Of a stretch of DNA of 64,000 nt, positions 46,793 to 58,346 are shown piece by piece (within the stretch, counting starts at the first letter, position 1; each line of letters opens with the position of its first letter). The notes under the pieces were generated by a model. It saw only the letters and a program-made list of their open reading frames with translations. It searched no databases and was not told the DNA's origin. This DNA is from Siphonodentalium dalli. Lineage: Eukaryota; Mollusca; Scaphopoda; Gadilida; Siphonodentaliidae. A program made the translations under genes and the position numbers. The DNA is taken from the NCBI GenBank assembly GCA_032622095.1, contig CP136061.1, positions 123,580,754 to 123,644,753 on the forward strand. The letters are read 5' to 3'.

Positions 46793-47861
46793 ACAGTTGT
46801 TGCCCTTCTCGGGAGACATTGAGATTTGTCACCTGCATTACGTTGTCTACCAGCGAACATTTATAACCAACCAACCTAAATGACATTCCGTTCTCGAGCG
46901 GGTGACAAATCTCAATGTCTCCCGAGAAGAAGGGCAACAACTGTTTTGTTATCCGATTTTTCACAGAAAATATCCTTGCCATCCACACGCACGATGTTGC
47001 ATGAGTGCTTTCTTTCCCGATTATGTATAGTTTCAGTAACTACTTATTGTCCCATAGGATTTCTGTTCGATAAACGATAGTCAAGCTGATAAGCGTTTGA
47101 TAATCCGCGTTTATTTACGCTCATTTTGATGGTCAAATCGTCAATATCGGTCCATGTAAACCAATAAGCCATATAGGTATGTTCTCGTCTTCTGCAAGGC
47201 ATATTCAATGTCATTTTGTGCGCGCAATTTACTCGCGATGTTCATTTCCTAACGGTCTTCCCCGAAAGCTATTGGGAAGTTGTCAATTTCATTAATATAC
47301 ATTCATATGTGTCAGTGCTCATGGCGATCCTCACATAAAATACTTCTATGATCACATTGCAGACATCGCGGAGGATAAGTGTACAGGACCATTCATTCGC
47401 GACAAACGTATGCATTACGTTGTCTACCAGCGAACATTTATAACCAACCAACCTAAATGGATCATCTCTTTCAATCTTGCATCATAATGTCGACATGAAC
47501 AAACTGAATCACCGAGATGTTTCGATGAAAAAGTAAATAATAACGCTTGTCCGATAAAAGTATCAACTTAATACTTAAGAATATTAGTGTTCACTAAATA
47601 TATGCAAATTAGCAAACACCACAACTGGTGTGTTTTGCGAATCCGTGGGGTATATAAGATCTATGATTTTTTATTACGTTGTAGTGATGCGAAGTAGATG
47701 AGTTACTGCGGTGTGTGTTTGGAGATATTCTTGCAATATAACATCAGGCGGGCGACAAAAACAATGTCTCCCGGGTCAGCGGGCGACAGTGTGATTTGTC
47801 GCCCGGCACGTGACAGCACATGGGCCAATCATAAGGGTGGAAAATAGGGAGGAGGATTTCA
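46793..47861. mobile_element. 1.07-kb insertion splitting the minisatellite
   Basis: It begins with a 40-bp inverted repeat pair: 'cagttgttgcccttctcggg' (46794) and its complement ending 'agaagggcaacaactgt' (46944). A 50-bp segment ('attacgttgtctaccagcga', 'acatttataaccaaccaacc') is present twice in direct orientation (about 46834-46882 and 47411-47459). The right part (47746-47817) has GC-rich 'ggcgggcgacaaaaacaatg' / 'tgtctcccggg' text related to the left end. It looks like a transposon remnant; class unknown. Confidence 0.55.
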
Positions 47862-48004
47862 TTTGATGTCACTATTTATTGTTCAGTCTTGTGATGTCAC
47901 TATGTATTGTTCAGTCTTGTGATGTCACTATGTATTATTCAGTCTCATGTGATGTCACTATGTATTATTCAGTCTCATGTGATGTCACTATGTATTATTC
48001 AGTT
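47862..48004. repeat. 30-bp minisatellite, right remainder
   Basis: Five units of the same motif, some shortened to 28 bases ('ttcagtcttg' in place of 'ttcagtctcatg'). It continues the array interrupted at 46793. Confidence 0.85.
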
Positions 48005-48074
48005 GACTTTACCAATCTTACTGAGGGTTTTTATCTAGTCTGAAATCCTGGAAATTGTCATCACTTCATATTGT

Positions 48075-48179
48075 ACAGTAATGCCCTAAATAATCGACTC
48101 CTTAACCACAGCAGAATTATGGGTAATTTTTCAGGATTTAGTCGGAAATATGGCTTGTTGCCATTCATCGGAAAGCTCT
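48075..48179. repeat. Foldback MITE, left arm only
   Basis: ACAGTAATGCCCTAAATAAT to 'ttcatcggaaagctct', with the same breakpoints as 39792-39896 and 61439-61543. Confidence 0.8.
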
Positions 48180-48923
48180 ATATGTTGATTGAATTGGCAT
48201 GGACACTCGGCAGCTGAAATAAAGCATTGAATATACATTCTGCCTCAAATTATTCACTGTATATAAAGTGTATATATAATAGGAAACAGGGCAACTATTG
48301 ACCAAATTGCATGCCAGTTTGGGGTCGGTTTTTGCACTTCTGAAGTGATCAGAGATGTTTAGCCATCGGCAATCAAAAATGTGTCAAGAAATCATCAGCA
48401 CACTATGATGCTGCTGGTAAGCTGCTATAATAAATGATGGTGAGTAAGGCCTAGACTTGTGCCCTGCAAACCATTCGAGATTCGATTCGCTTTGAAACTG
48501 CCACATTTATTTGAAACCTTTGACTAGTTGACCGGGTTGTATCAAACCTTTGACTTGGCCCGCAAAATTGAGCAGAACAAACACCACCGGGTGATCGTAA
48601 ATCACTAAATGCAGACATACACTGCACACACATTATATATATGGTGTCGGTTATATGTACAGTAATGCCCTAAATAATTGACCCCTTAACCACAGCAGAA
48701 TTATGGGTGATTGAAACAAAGATCAAGATTCAGTTTCAAGATTTGGTTCAGATTTGCAGGGCCCTAACCTAGACCGATGGTTATATATTCCCTATATTTG
48801 ATGCCACATTTGATACAATCAGATAGATTCACACAAGAATGTAAAGTATTTGGCTAAAATTGGTCATAGTGATTTCTAATTTTTTATGCATTTTTCACAA
48901 TAATTTATTCTTAATATTTGAAG
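48180..48923. other. ASB intron 3 sequence with a 50-bp MITE scrap
   Basis: The outer left arm of the foldback MITE only (ACAGTAATGCCCTAAATAAT to 'gaattatggg') lies at 48659-48708. The rest is unstructured. Confidence 0.55.
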
Positions 48924-49118
48924 GCGCTGAGGTGAATGTAGCTCGAATGCACAACACTGTATTACACGAGGCAGCCAGGATGGGACACATCAAAATAATC
49001 AGAACACTTCTGGAGTTCGGTGCTGACGTGAAGATGGAAAACAATTATGGGAAGAAAGCAAAAGATTTACTCCAAACACATGCCATTTGCTCACGGGATA
49101 TTTTGCAGCAATGGGAAT
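48924..49118 (+). CDS. ASB13-like: Ankyrin repeat and SOCS box protein, window exon 4
   Basis: A 195-nt exon, acceptor atatttgaag (weak pyrimidine tract) and donor gggaat|gtaaga. Two bases complete the Gly codon from exon 3 and one base starts the next codon. It reads GAEVNVARMHNTVLHEAARM, then HIKIIRTLLEFGADVK, then NYGKKAKDLLQTHA and DILQQWE: the end of repeat 5, ankyrin repeat 6 and the linker to the SOCS box. Reading straight on would stop after ECKN, but the donor there and the matching phase of the SOCS exon 7.8 kb away show that the protein continues. Confidence 0.85.
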
Positions 49119-50100
49119 GTAAGAATTAGCATACCAAACCAAAGCTCAATATATACATAACCTGTGTATACCACACTAAATCCTGATAATGTGATTGGTC
49201 ATATTATAACCCGGTCTTCCTAATAAGCTAGCTAGGGGAGAGCACTTGCCCCATGGTCAGTCCGGGATATAAAGTCTAGGCCTCACAAGGCACATACAGA
49301 AAACACACAAACAATACTTCACATGATAATCCTTTATATATCTACATTATATATATATATGTATAGAATGGAACATAATAAACAGAAGCATCACATCTCA
49401 CATAATTGTATAAAATCCCCTGAGGAATCAACCATCCATTTGTTAAAATAGTCAACTGCCCTCCAAGACAGATTGTAAGGAACTGGGCCGGGCGATTATT
49501 CTGGGGGCCAGATCTTGGGTCGAGAGCAAAGCTAGGCACTAGATCTTAAAGAGAGATAACAGACAGAATCTGGTGCAAGTGGTTTAGATTGGGCTAAATG
49601 GGAAAGTGGCGGGAAATCCAAAGTATATAGAATAAGTATTATACTTTACTGTTGCCATGCAGTATTATTTATTTGGTTGGGCTAGCTTTATTTATATGAG
49701 GTGATGTAATTAGATCAGCTCAAACTTTGGCACAATGGTTTAGACAATTTCTGCTTACACACACACTATTGGCTTCTGCAGACATATATGTTAGATATTA
49801 ACACTGCCACCTTCACACTCACATATATTATATTTAACACTGCCACAATATGCCAACTGTTTCAAGTTTTATACCCCAATAAAGTACATTCATACAAAAA
49901 GTGGATCAATAATTCATAAAAATCAACTTAATATGTAACTTGTGTAGCAGTGTGGGGTTATCTCCAAATGTGGCACAATTAATAATGAAAATAAGAACAC
50001 AGTCAATCTATTTTTCATGCAGTTGTTAAGGACAGTTGTTTTACAGTTGTTTATGGTATTTCACATGAACCCACTTAAAAGACCTTGAGTCCTTTAAATA

Positions 50101-50430
50101 AATGTTAAAGTGATGTGAAACACTCCGGTAGGATGATCAAATAGAAACGGAGAATAATCTTGTTCAAAGTCGTAATTTTTTACAAATAGAATATCCAAAT
50201 TGACAACACACACCGTCATTCTTATATATGAACTAAACGCAGTTATTCCCGATGGCAAAATCGTTTTCGTTAGTTTATCGCTGATAGATGCGTCCCGAAT
50301 CCAGTAGTAAATATTAACAATTGAGCGTAGTTCAAAACGATGTTTTCTGTCGAGTGGTATGGTCGATAGCGATGTCATTAGAATGTTACTTTCCACCAGT
50401 TGGCATAGCGACTGAATACTAACTTATCAG
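50101..50430 (-). repeat. Inverted-repeat partner of 45273-45540, with open frame
   Basis: The minus strand is open for 100 codons (to 50094). It includes PLDRKHRFELRSIVNIYYW and, near the end, YSPFLFDHPTGVFHITL. The left partner preserves the last block in its own reading (FDHPTGVFHITL) but is otherwise disrupted. Conservation of that block in two diverged copies may mean that an old coding repeat was duplicated, or may just reflect the shared DNA. I do not recognise the protein. Confidence 0.55.
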
Positions 50431-50723
50431 TTTCACGCACCTGAACAAGTACATAATATGTCTTTAAACAAAAATTTCTCAGACCCTTGTGATAACTTTA
50501 TCTATCCTTTTCTATACTAAACACTAATTGACGAGTAGTTCCCATTGAAAATATTCAGATAATAAGTTCAACAAACGACCACATGTCCATGTTGAACTTA
50601 TTTTCGGAAGATTTATCTCCAATAAATAGGACTCCTTATGCACTTGTATTATCTGTCATCTGCTTATTTTTCTCTGAAAACCCCTCCAGATGCTTTTATA
50701 ACTGATGTGAGAATACATTTATA

Positions 50724-53700
50724 GTCTAGGCTGTGCTGGGGGGTGATCGTCGCACATCGGGGGAATTTATGCGACCATCATTTTCTTATGGGAAAATTAC
50801 TCTAGTTTTCGAATTCAGAGGGCGCCGAGCCGAGATAGGTGACAAAATATAACTTTTCACTATGTCTCATAGGGTACCCTACCTAAAAAATGACATATTT
50901 TCAAAGGTTAACAGGCATTAGCCAACTGGTTAACAGGGCAGCAACATCGGAAAGATTGTAAACATATTTGCAAAATATGGAACGAATATAGACACTTAAT
51001 CAGATTCAACATCATTTTCCTGCTTTCGTTCTGATTTCGTGACGTCATGGTAAAATATGTAGCGTGACGCGTCAAAACTTCATGGCGATTCAGACAAAGT
51101 GTTGTGCGTCAACTCTGTGCAAAGATAGCATATCTGTCGATTTCTTCCAAGTTATATATTTTTGGAAATGGAAGGGTACCCCCTATATAATGATGTTCAT
51201 ACTTACATTATATCTTTCCAAGTATTGACATTATAGACAAAAACTTAACCCTCCCCCCAATTTCACAAATAACCACATATATGTGTCCATGCAGTTTGTG
51301 TACATCAAATAAATTGACAATGCACAGTTTACCTTTTCATATTTTGTAGAATCGTACGGCGACACTGATAATGTAAAACATCGTTCAAATCCTAGATTAG
51401 GAAGGTAATATAAAATCCAAGATGGCGTCCAAGATGGCCGCCAATTTTTATATTGACACTCTATACACCAGATGTATGGTAACCGGACTAGATCATCAAC
51501 TCATGCAAATATAGCATATCTGTCAAATTTTTCCAAGTTAAATATTTTTGCAAATGGAAGGGTATTCCCTACAAAATGATGTTCCTATCTTTATTATATA
51601 TCTCCAAATGGTAAACTAATCGAGAAAAGCTTAACCCTCGCCCCAATTTCACAAATATCCACTTAAATGCACCCATGCAGATTGTTTCCAATTAAATATC
51701 GACAATGCACATTTTGTAGTGTCATATAGGGCAGAACCATCCGAGGACATGGAGAATCTAAGATTCCGTTCAAATCCTAGATTATGAAGGTAATAAAATC
51801 CAAGATGTCGTCCAAGATGGCTGCCAAGTTTAATATCGGCACTCTGTGCACACTGAGTGTGCACTGTGCACACTGAGTGTGCACACCGGTTGTAACTGAT
51901 CTTTATTTCATAGATGCTGTATTGTAATATGTATAAGTCAACTAGTTACGTAAAACCAATGATGGAGACCAAAATGGCCGCCATAAAATTAAAAAAAAAT
52001 CCGATAAAATTACCTGCTTCCGAGTTGCAATGTTATGTCATCTGCATGTTATGAGTTTTGTAGCTTATTCGTTCGTGCATATATGTCTGTTGATAATGTG
52101 ATCAGAATCCAATAAAACTGTTGGCATTGAGAAATTAAATGCTCATTTTATTTCTCAAAATCGACATGCAATGCCAAATTGCCACAATGGGATAGTGTTT
52201 CAACCTGACATCCATTTTGTGGTATACAAGTCAACGTTCTGCTTGGTGATGAAACTGCTGACTCAATAACCAATGTAGGTGTCCACGGTAATGACTCATT
52301 AGACCCGCTTACACAAACCGTCAAGCAATAACAACCAATTTAGAATCCTGATAAATGCGGGTATGCAAAGAATGGACAATTTATTTTATATATCTCATCA
52401 ATGTTGTCAATGCGTACTGGGGTAATTTATTTTCACGTTCATTTGAGTGATGTTCTATGGAAATAACCGAAACAAATCTCAAACAAATCTGACAAAATAC
52501 GTATCTGTGTCGTTATATTCTCGCTATGGTCCCATCAGACGTGGATTTATGCTTATTTACTTAAGCAGTTCATTTGAGTATTTGCTTATCTGTACTTAAT
52601 TATATGCCGCTTGATATGCGTGGTTGCAGGTGTATTAATTATTTTATTGAATACACATTGACGACCAATAGTATAATTATTGTCCTGCTAATGTACTATA
52701 GATCTTGTATGTCTGAGTAGTGGCTGATGCCTTCGGCGAGTTATATATATGCATTCGCTTCCATATTATTTTATATCTTCCCGGATGTCCAGAATTCGCG
52801 TTGCTATCACAATATATTTAAACACATTATATGTATTCAGTATTTAACTTCATACAAGGCATTGGTCATTTTAAATAATATCAAGTTACTTGGAACTTAC
52901 CCCAAGAATGTTGCACAGAACCAACTTTCAGGTTTGGTTGGAACAGGTAGAATATTATCAAAACTGACCCCTCATTTGTAAATACTAATGCTTTAAATGA
53001 TAACGGTAAGTGTGAGGCCGTGGTATTGATTGTGCTAAGTCCCATGAAATTTGGATCCATGAAAGTTGGTCTCACACTGTAGGTATCACACGACTCTCCG
53101 TCACACGTACCCAACTATGATAATCACGTACAGTACTCGAATGGGATAAAACTATATCATCCAATTTATATATCAGTATGGAGCAATCTCGGCAATTAAC
53201 CAAAGATGAAAAGTACAAGGATTAGAAAGCCACACAGTTAGAAGACGTGCTCAAAATGTCATATACTCAGTTGCTCAGCATTAGGATGATGCTTGTCATA
53301 CTAAATGTGTCCCTTTCACTGATGCTGATCCATTTCAAGCAACGGGATGGCAACTCGTTGGTCACATGTTATCAGCCATAGCCGCGGAATTAGTTTTTAA
53401 TCAAAATAGAGTATAACCGCTACAGGTAGGACATTCTCAAGAAATATAGTAGCCGTGGAGTACTTTTAACACAAACAATAATTAGCAGCTCCTTTGCACG
53501 ATCGCCAATTTTCTGCAATGGAACAACCTACGTATCTGATATATGTCAAATATTCATGATTGTGGTAATTGTCCCCAGGATACATTTTACGATATGCGTG
53601 AACCAATTATATGTATCTGACCGAAAGCATATATGCAAGCATGCGATTATCACAAATATCAGATAATGTACATAGGTGTGGTAGTTATTGCGTGCATTCA

Positions 53701-56680
53701 TCTAAGTAAACGTCCCAGAATCCTTATTTTAGCTTAATATTGAGGAATTTGAAGCCGTAATGGGTCGGTATATTTGGAGTAAGTTTACCTTGTGAGCACC
53801 ATACAATCAAACCAGGTTCCATCGTTGCATGTGGCGACGGTCCTATATTCGACAATGACACATGTTCTTGTTTAAATGTTGGATTGAATGTATGACATAT
53901 ATAGACAATCGCAGTCGGACATGTGATGGCTGTTGGACCTATTTGCTAATAATATGGACTCTTCTGCGACATGGGGCAAGGCATATAGTAAACTTACACA
54001 TAGTATCCCACACATATGAAACTTCGAAAGTAGCAACACCCTTTGCTTCCAGCATATTAAATTAGTAATCTCTCTACTTTCTTATGTGTACACCTGGTAG
54101 GAATTTAGATCGAGATACTTCATGCTTTGAGTTATGGTATTGTACGTGTAAAATTGCACACAAATAATGCAAACATATTTGCCCTTTGAAAACCAGTTAA
54201 GTGTTACATTTAATAAATGGATCTAGTCTCGACTAAGGTTATGCGATTGAAGTTAAGTTGTCTTCAAAATTGTCGATTCTAACTCGCCACCTTATTAAAT
54301 CGAAAAAAGAAATATTTCTTATAATTTGAATTTAGTCCCAATATTAATAAAATTCGTCCATTTTTCTATTATATATACCCATGCCATTCAGTGCCATTTA
54401 TGAATTACTTATGATAAACAATTACTTGTTGGGAACAATCACGTATCCAGCTGAAGAGTAATTGGATTGCATCATATGATTGGTCAGGTCAATTTAATCC
54501 AACAATACTGTCACAGTGAATTAACTATTGCAACTTCTCGGCTTATCGTACTTGGCAGAAATGCCCGCGCACATGTGCCAACCAACTTTTTTATAGTGTT
54601 CCCCGAGTTGACAGCTAATGATTAAATTAGGTTCACATAAGAACAGAACATCAACTTAATCGTGTCACCGGCTGTGTAGATCCGATACATGTATGTTACT
54701 CATAGCTGATAAGTACCAGCATGATGAAGTCATGTTATCGGTGGTTAAATGTCTAACGAAATTGTCTACGAGTGGATAGGCCTTATCCAATATAAAATAT
54801 GGCAGAAACATATTATTTCTTCGTCTCTTGACAAAATGGATGATCATCATAACAAAACGCTCAATAGATGTATTAATATATTGCGACAGCGACGTGAAAC
54901 CTGAACTGCAGGTGTGAAATAAAATGATATGGAAGTGAGGGCATAAACCTGTGAATTAACTCGTCAACCACCCATGGCTATAGTACGTTGGTGGGAAATT
55001 GATTTAAACTATCGGTTGCAACTGCGAATAGTTCATAAAATGAGTATTTGCAATGAACATGTAACCGTTTATTGTTATCTAAATCTTCAGAGTTGAGAAG
55101 TACTAAACAAATACAAATTAGAACTGCTTATGTAAACACCCATTTCCGTGCGGTGAGGCATCCCGAGGAAATGTAGAGAAAACAGTTTTAGTTCGGTCTA
55201 AATTGCTGGTGATTATTGTCCGTTATTACATTGGAACATCGCTTCTTTGAACGTAGAAACCAACCACCATGGTAAGCAGTTGACGACATTAGCGGGGTAA
55301 TGTGAACACAGTTGGCCAACATTTTCGTATAAACAATATATCCGCAATTATTGTAGGTCCGTTATCTCCAGACGGTTTACGATTGGGGGTCTAATGTGCT
55401 ACTAGCATGGAAAAACTCCTTTATTTATTGATAATTGAATATATAACTATTAGTGCATACACTGCATAGGCATGTTTTAATCGGCATTGTGGCTTCCATT
55501 ATTGCTGTACTATGGATGTTTGCAGTTGTAGCATCGTGTAGCAGAACATTGACATATATACCATCAAATGATTGGATGTCAGTTTGAAATTCGGTCCTAT
55601 TTAGGCAATTTGACATTAAATGATGTCGTTATTTCGAGAAATTAATGAACAGTTACTATCTTAATGTCCCTAGTTCCTTCAGATACGGATCATGTTGGAC
55701 AAAATGACATATATGTACGAACAAAAAAGCTACAACAGTCATACCATGTGATTTTATTGCAACTCAGAAGTTGGTCGTTTTATCGGAACAGCTCTGTTTA
55801 TTTTGGCAGCCATTTTGGTCTTCATCATCGGTTTTACGTCGCCAATTGCCTTATACGTATTAAGATACAGACTCCATCCAAGACAAGGCCATATTACATA
55901 AAGCACTCGCGATGATCTAGTCCGGTTACCATACATCTGGTGAATAGAGTGTCAATATAAAAATTGGCGGCCATCTTGGACGCCATCTTGGATTTTATTA
56001 CCTTCCTAATCTAGGATTTGAACGATGTTTTACATTATCAGTGTCGCCGTACGATTCTACACAACATGAAAGGGTAAACTGTGCATTGTCAATTTATTTG
56101 GTGGACACAAACTGCATGGGCACATATATGTGGTTATTTGTGAAATTGGGGGAGGGTTAAGTTTTTGTCTATTATGTCAATACTTGGAAAGATATAATGT
56201 AAGTATGAACATCATTATATAGGGGGTACCTTTCATTTCCAAAAATATATAACTTGGAAGAATTCGACAGATATGCTATCTTTGCACAGAGTTGACGCAC
56301 AACACTTTGTCTGAATCGCCATGAATTTTTGACGCGTCACGCTACATATTTTACCATGACGTCACGAAATCAGAACGAAAGCAGGAAAACGATGTTGAAT
56401 CTGATTAAGTGTCTATATTCGTTCCTTATTTGGCAAATATGTTTACAATCTTTCCGATGTTGCTGCCCTGTTAACCAGTTGGCTAATGCCTGTTAACCTT
56501 TGAAAATATGTCATTTTTTAGGTAGGGTACCCTATGAAACATAGTGAAAAGTTATATTTTGTCACCTATCTCGGCTCGGCGCCCTCTGAATTCGAAAACT
56601 AGAGTAATTTTCCCATAAGAAAATGATGGTCGCATAAATTCCCCCGATGTGCGACGATCACCCCCCAGCACAGCCTAGAC
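50724..56680. mobile_element. Long-inverted-repeat element (5.96 kb)
   Basis: The left end GTCTAGGCTGTGCTGGGGGG at 50724 and the complementary right end at 56661-56680 are each bordered by TA. The arms are complementary over about 770 bp (50724-51495 against 55912-56680) at high identity, then again more weakly (51900-51990 against 55790-55890). The left arm has an extra diverged copy of its inner part (51495-51885, related to 51110-51480). The 3.8-kb centre (about 52000-55760) has no recognisable transposase, polymerase or integrase, so the element is non-autonomous or a foldback type. It occupies most of ASB intron 4. Confidence 0.75.
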
Positions 56681-56958
56681 TATTAATATGTAGGATATAC
56701 TGGTCACATCTAAAATGTCATGTCATGAATTTGCCTGTCCGATCGGGCATAGATATTAATGGCTGACCCGTGAACACGCCTGGATATGTGCATGTTAATG
56801 AATGCTACTGGAGTCATCGCCGGGTTATCAAGTTACTCCACCATGGTAGCTACCTGGACCTCCGCATACTCTTCAGTAAATTGAAGGCGTCGGCGTAGAT
56901 GAGATGTGGAGATGGCTATTTTTGCAGCTATTTTATCAAGTAATCTGTTTGTTTTCAG

Positions 56959-57092
56959 GTAATCCTCCATCGCTGCTTCATTTATGTAGACTGTGTATTA
57001 GACGCACACTGAGGCCATGTCGACTCAAGCATATAAACAACATGCCAATCCCAAAGCAAATGATTGATTTTCTCAACCATGCTGTGTTATAG
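56959..57092 (+). CDS. ASB13-like: Ankyrin repeat and SOCS box protein, terminal SOCS-box exon
   Basis: A 134-nt coding part, acceptor gttttcag, ending at TAG 57090-57092. Its first two bases complete a Cys codon with exon 4. It encodes NPPSLLHLCRLCIRRTLRP, then LKHINNMPIPKQMIDFLNHA. SLLHLCRLCI matches the Elongin-binding BC box (S/T/P-L-x-x-x-C-x-x-x-hydrophobic), and MPIP matches the core of the Cullin box (hydrophobic-P-x-P). This defines the protein as an adaptor for an Elongin B/C-Cullin 5 ubiquitin ligase. A candidate poly(A) signal ATTAAA lies at 57160. The copia element begins 214 bp past the stop. Confidence 0.9.
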
Positions 57093-57199
57093 TTTGTTTG
57101 TTTGTTTATAAAAGAGTTTCTTATGTTTTAGTAAGTTTTTATTTCCACCATATGTGATGATTAAATTATTCCAATTTATCAAGCTCATTTTCATACCAC

Positions 57200-57250
57200 C
57201 AGGCCTGCAAATAGTTTGTCTGTCATTTGCAGAATGAGGTCCCCAGAGAG
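57200..57250. repeat. Hairpin MITE fragment
   Basis: 'Caggcctgcaaatagtttgt', 'ctgtcatttgcagaatgagg', 'tccccagag', then it breaks off. It is the outer left end of the gcagaatgaggtcccc family, about 55 bp upstream of the copia 5' LTR. Confidence 0.6.
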
Positions 57251-57305
57251 TATAAAAGGTGCCGAAAATCAGCGGACTAAACCAGCATGAAGTTGATGAT
57301 GAATA

Positions 57306-57544
57306 TGTTAACTTGGCAGTGAAAGAGTTACATTGTAATTGTGTTTTAGTGAGTGACTTCCCTTGGACTTCCGGAGGAAAGCGAAAGTGACCTGTGCGCG
57401 TGCGCGGAAGAAGTTATGAGTGTCAGAAGAAATGAGCGAGTGAAGAGAGATAATTGAACTGAACAAGTAGAGGATTCGGGCTAGCTAGCGGGACGAGCGT
57501 GGTGTTGAAGCGACAGTCAATAGGTAAGCTCTGCTACGTTTTCA
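57306..57544 (+). repeat. 5' LTR of a Ty1/copia-type element
   Basis: It starts TGTTAACTTGGCAGTG and ends CTGCTACGTTTTCA (TG...CA). It is 239 bp long. The element is flanked by a perfect 5-bp duplication GAATA (57301-57305 and 61363-61367). Compared with the 3' LTR I count three substitutions and one 18-bp segment ('cgacagtcaataggtaag', 57511-57528) that the 3' copy lacks. Confidence 0.9.
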
Positions 57545-57562
57545 TGGTAGCAGAGTGAGGTT
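57545..57562 (+). promoter_or_regulatory. Primer binding site (initiator tRNA-Met type)
   Basis: TGGTAGCAGAGTGAGGTT starts immediately after the LTR. Its first 11 bases match the complement of the 3' end of eukaryotic initiator tRNA-Met as I recall it (TGGTAGCAGAGGATGG). Confidence 0.75.
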
Positions 57563-57640
57563 AATCGCGTGATTCTTGAGCGGAACTGTTTGGACTTTGG
57601 TGATTGAATTTTGGCGGTGAAAACAAAACAAAAACAAAAA

Positions 57641-58346
57641 ATGGCGAACTCTGGCAACTACAAAACTCCCCCGGGATTTTCTGAATCAAAACCGTACACA
57701 AGGTTGAAAATATGGCAAACTGTGACTGAGTTGGCAATAGAAAAACAAGCGCCAGCTATTGCACTTTCTCTGCCTGAATCCGGTGGAAGTATTTAGCGAA
57801 CTTGGTGTGGAAGATTTAAGTGGAAAGGAAGGTGTTGACAAGTTATTGAAGTTTATGGATGGCATCTATAAAAAGGATGATCTTTCTGCTGCTTATGAAG
57901 TCTACACAGATTTTGATAGATATAATAAGCGTCAAGGAGAAGACATGGAGCATTTCATCATGGAATTTGAAAAACTTTACAATAAAACAAAGAAATTTAA
58001 AATGACATTGCCTCAATCCGTATTGGCATTTAAATTACCGGTACTAGATGGATCTGGTTTACAGCACAAAGACCGGCAGTTAGTGTTAACAGGGGTGAAT
58101 TACAAAGAACCAGATACATTATTTAGCCAAATGTGTGTTGCACTTAGAAAATTCTTTGGAAGACAATCAATGACGCATCATGATTATGGTAGTGGTTCAT
58201 CGCAAACAATAACTCAGCATCCCAATGTTAAATTGGAACCACAGGAAACGTATGTGTCATACAATCGAGGTGGACCGATGTATGGTGACAGGAACCGATA
58301 TCAGACTCGGAGACCTTTCGGCAGAGGAAGGAATGATAGATTTTAG
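57641..58346 (+). pseudogene. copia-type gag (frameshifted)
   Basis: The ATG at 57641 follows an A-rich leader and reads MANSGNYKTPPGFSESKPYT..., closing at a stop at 57794-57796. The gag text goes on in another frame from about 57770 to TAG at 58344-58346, so there is a frameshift near 57765-57795. The C-terminus is Arg/Gly-rich (RYQTRRPFGRGRNDRF), as expected for RNA binding. The domain arrangement matches gag of a Ty1/copia group found in animals. The TAG at the end is in frame with the pol text that follows; it may be a normal gag terminator with readthrough or simple decay. Confidence 0.7.

Larger units (their letters stand above)
49119..56958 (+). other. ASB intron 4 (7.8 kb)
   Basis: A GT-AG intron, donor gtaaga and acceptor tttgttttcag. 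It contains the right partner of a 0.3-kb inverted pair (50101-50430) and the whole long-inverted-repeat element 50724-56680. The stretch 49119-50100 shows a TA run near 49348 but no family. The final 278 bp before the SOCS exon are unstructured. Confidence 0.75.

Noticed and set aside
46033-46883. Long ORFs on both strands (282 and 232 codons)
   Set aside because: They are read from a 30-bp minisatellite whose period is a multiple of three; the products are simple 10-residue repeats and both strands are equally open.
49119-49129. Stop codon after exon 4 as the end of the ASB protein
   Set aside because: The in-frame stop lies past a good donor (gtaaga), and the SOCS-box exon at 56959 joins in the right phase.
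52881-53114. Minus-strand ORF resembling part of a ligand-gated channel (VFTNEGSVL...)
   Set aside because: The similarity is a few residues, the cysteines and W-x-P core are absent, and it lies inside the long-inverted-repeat element.
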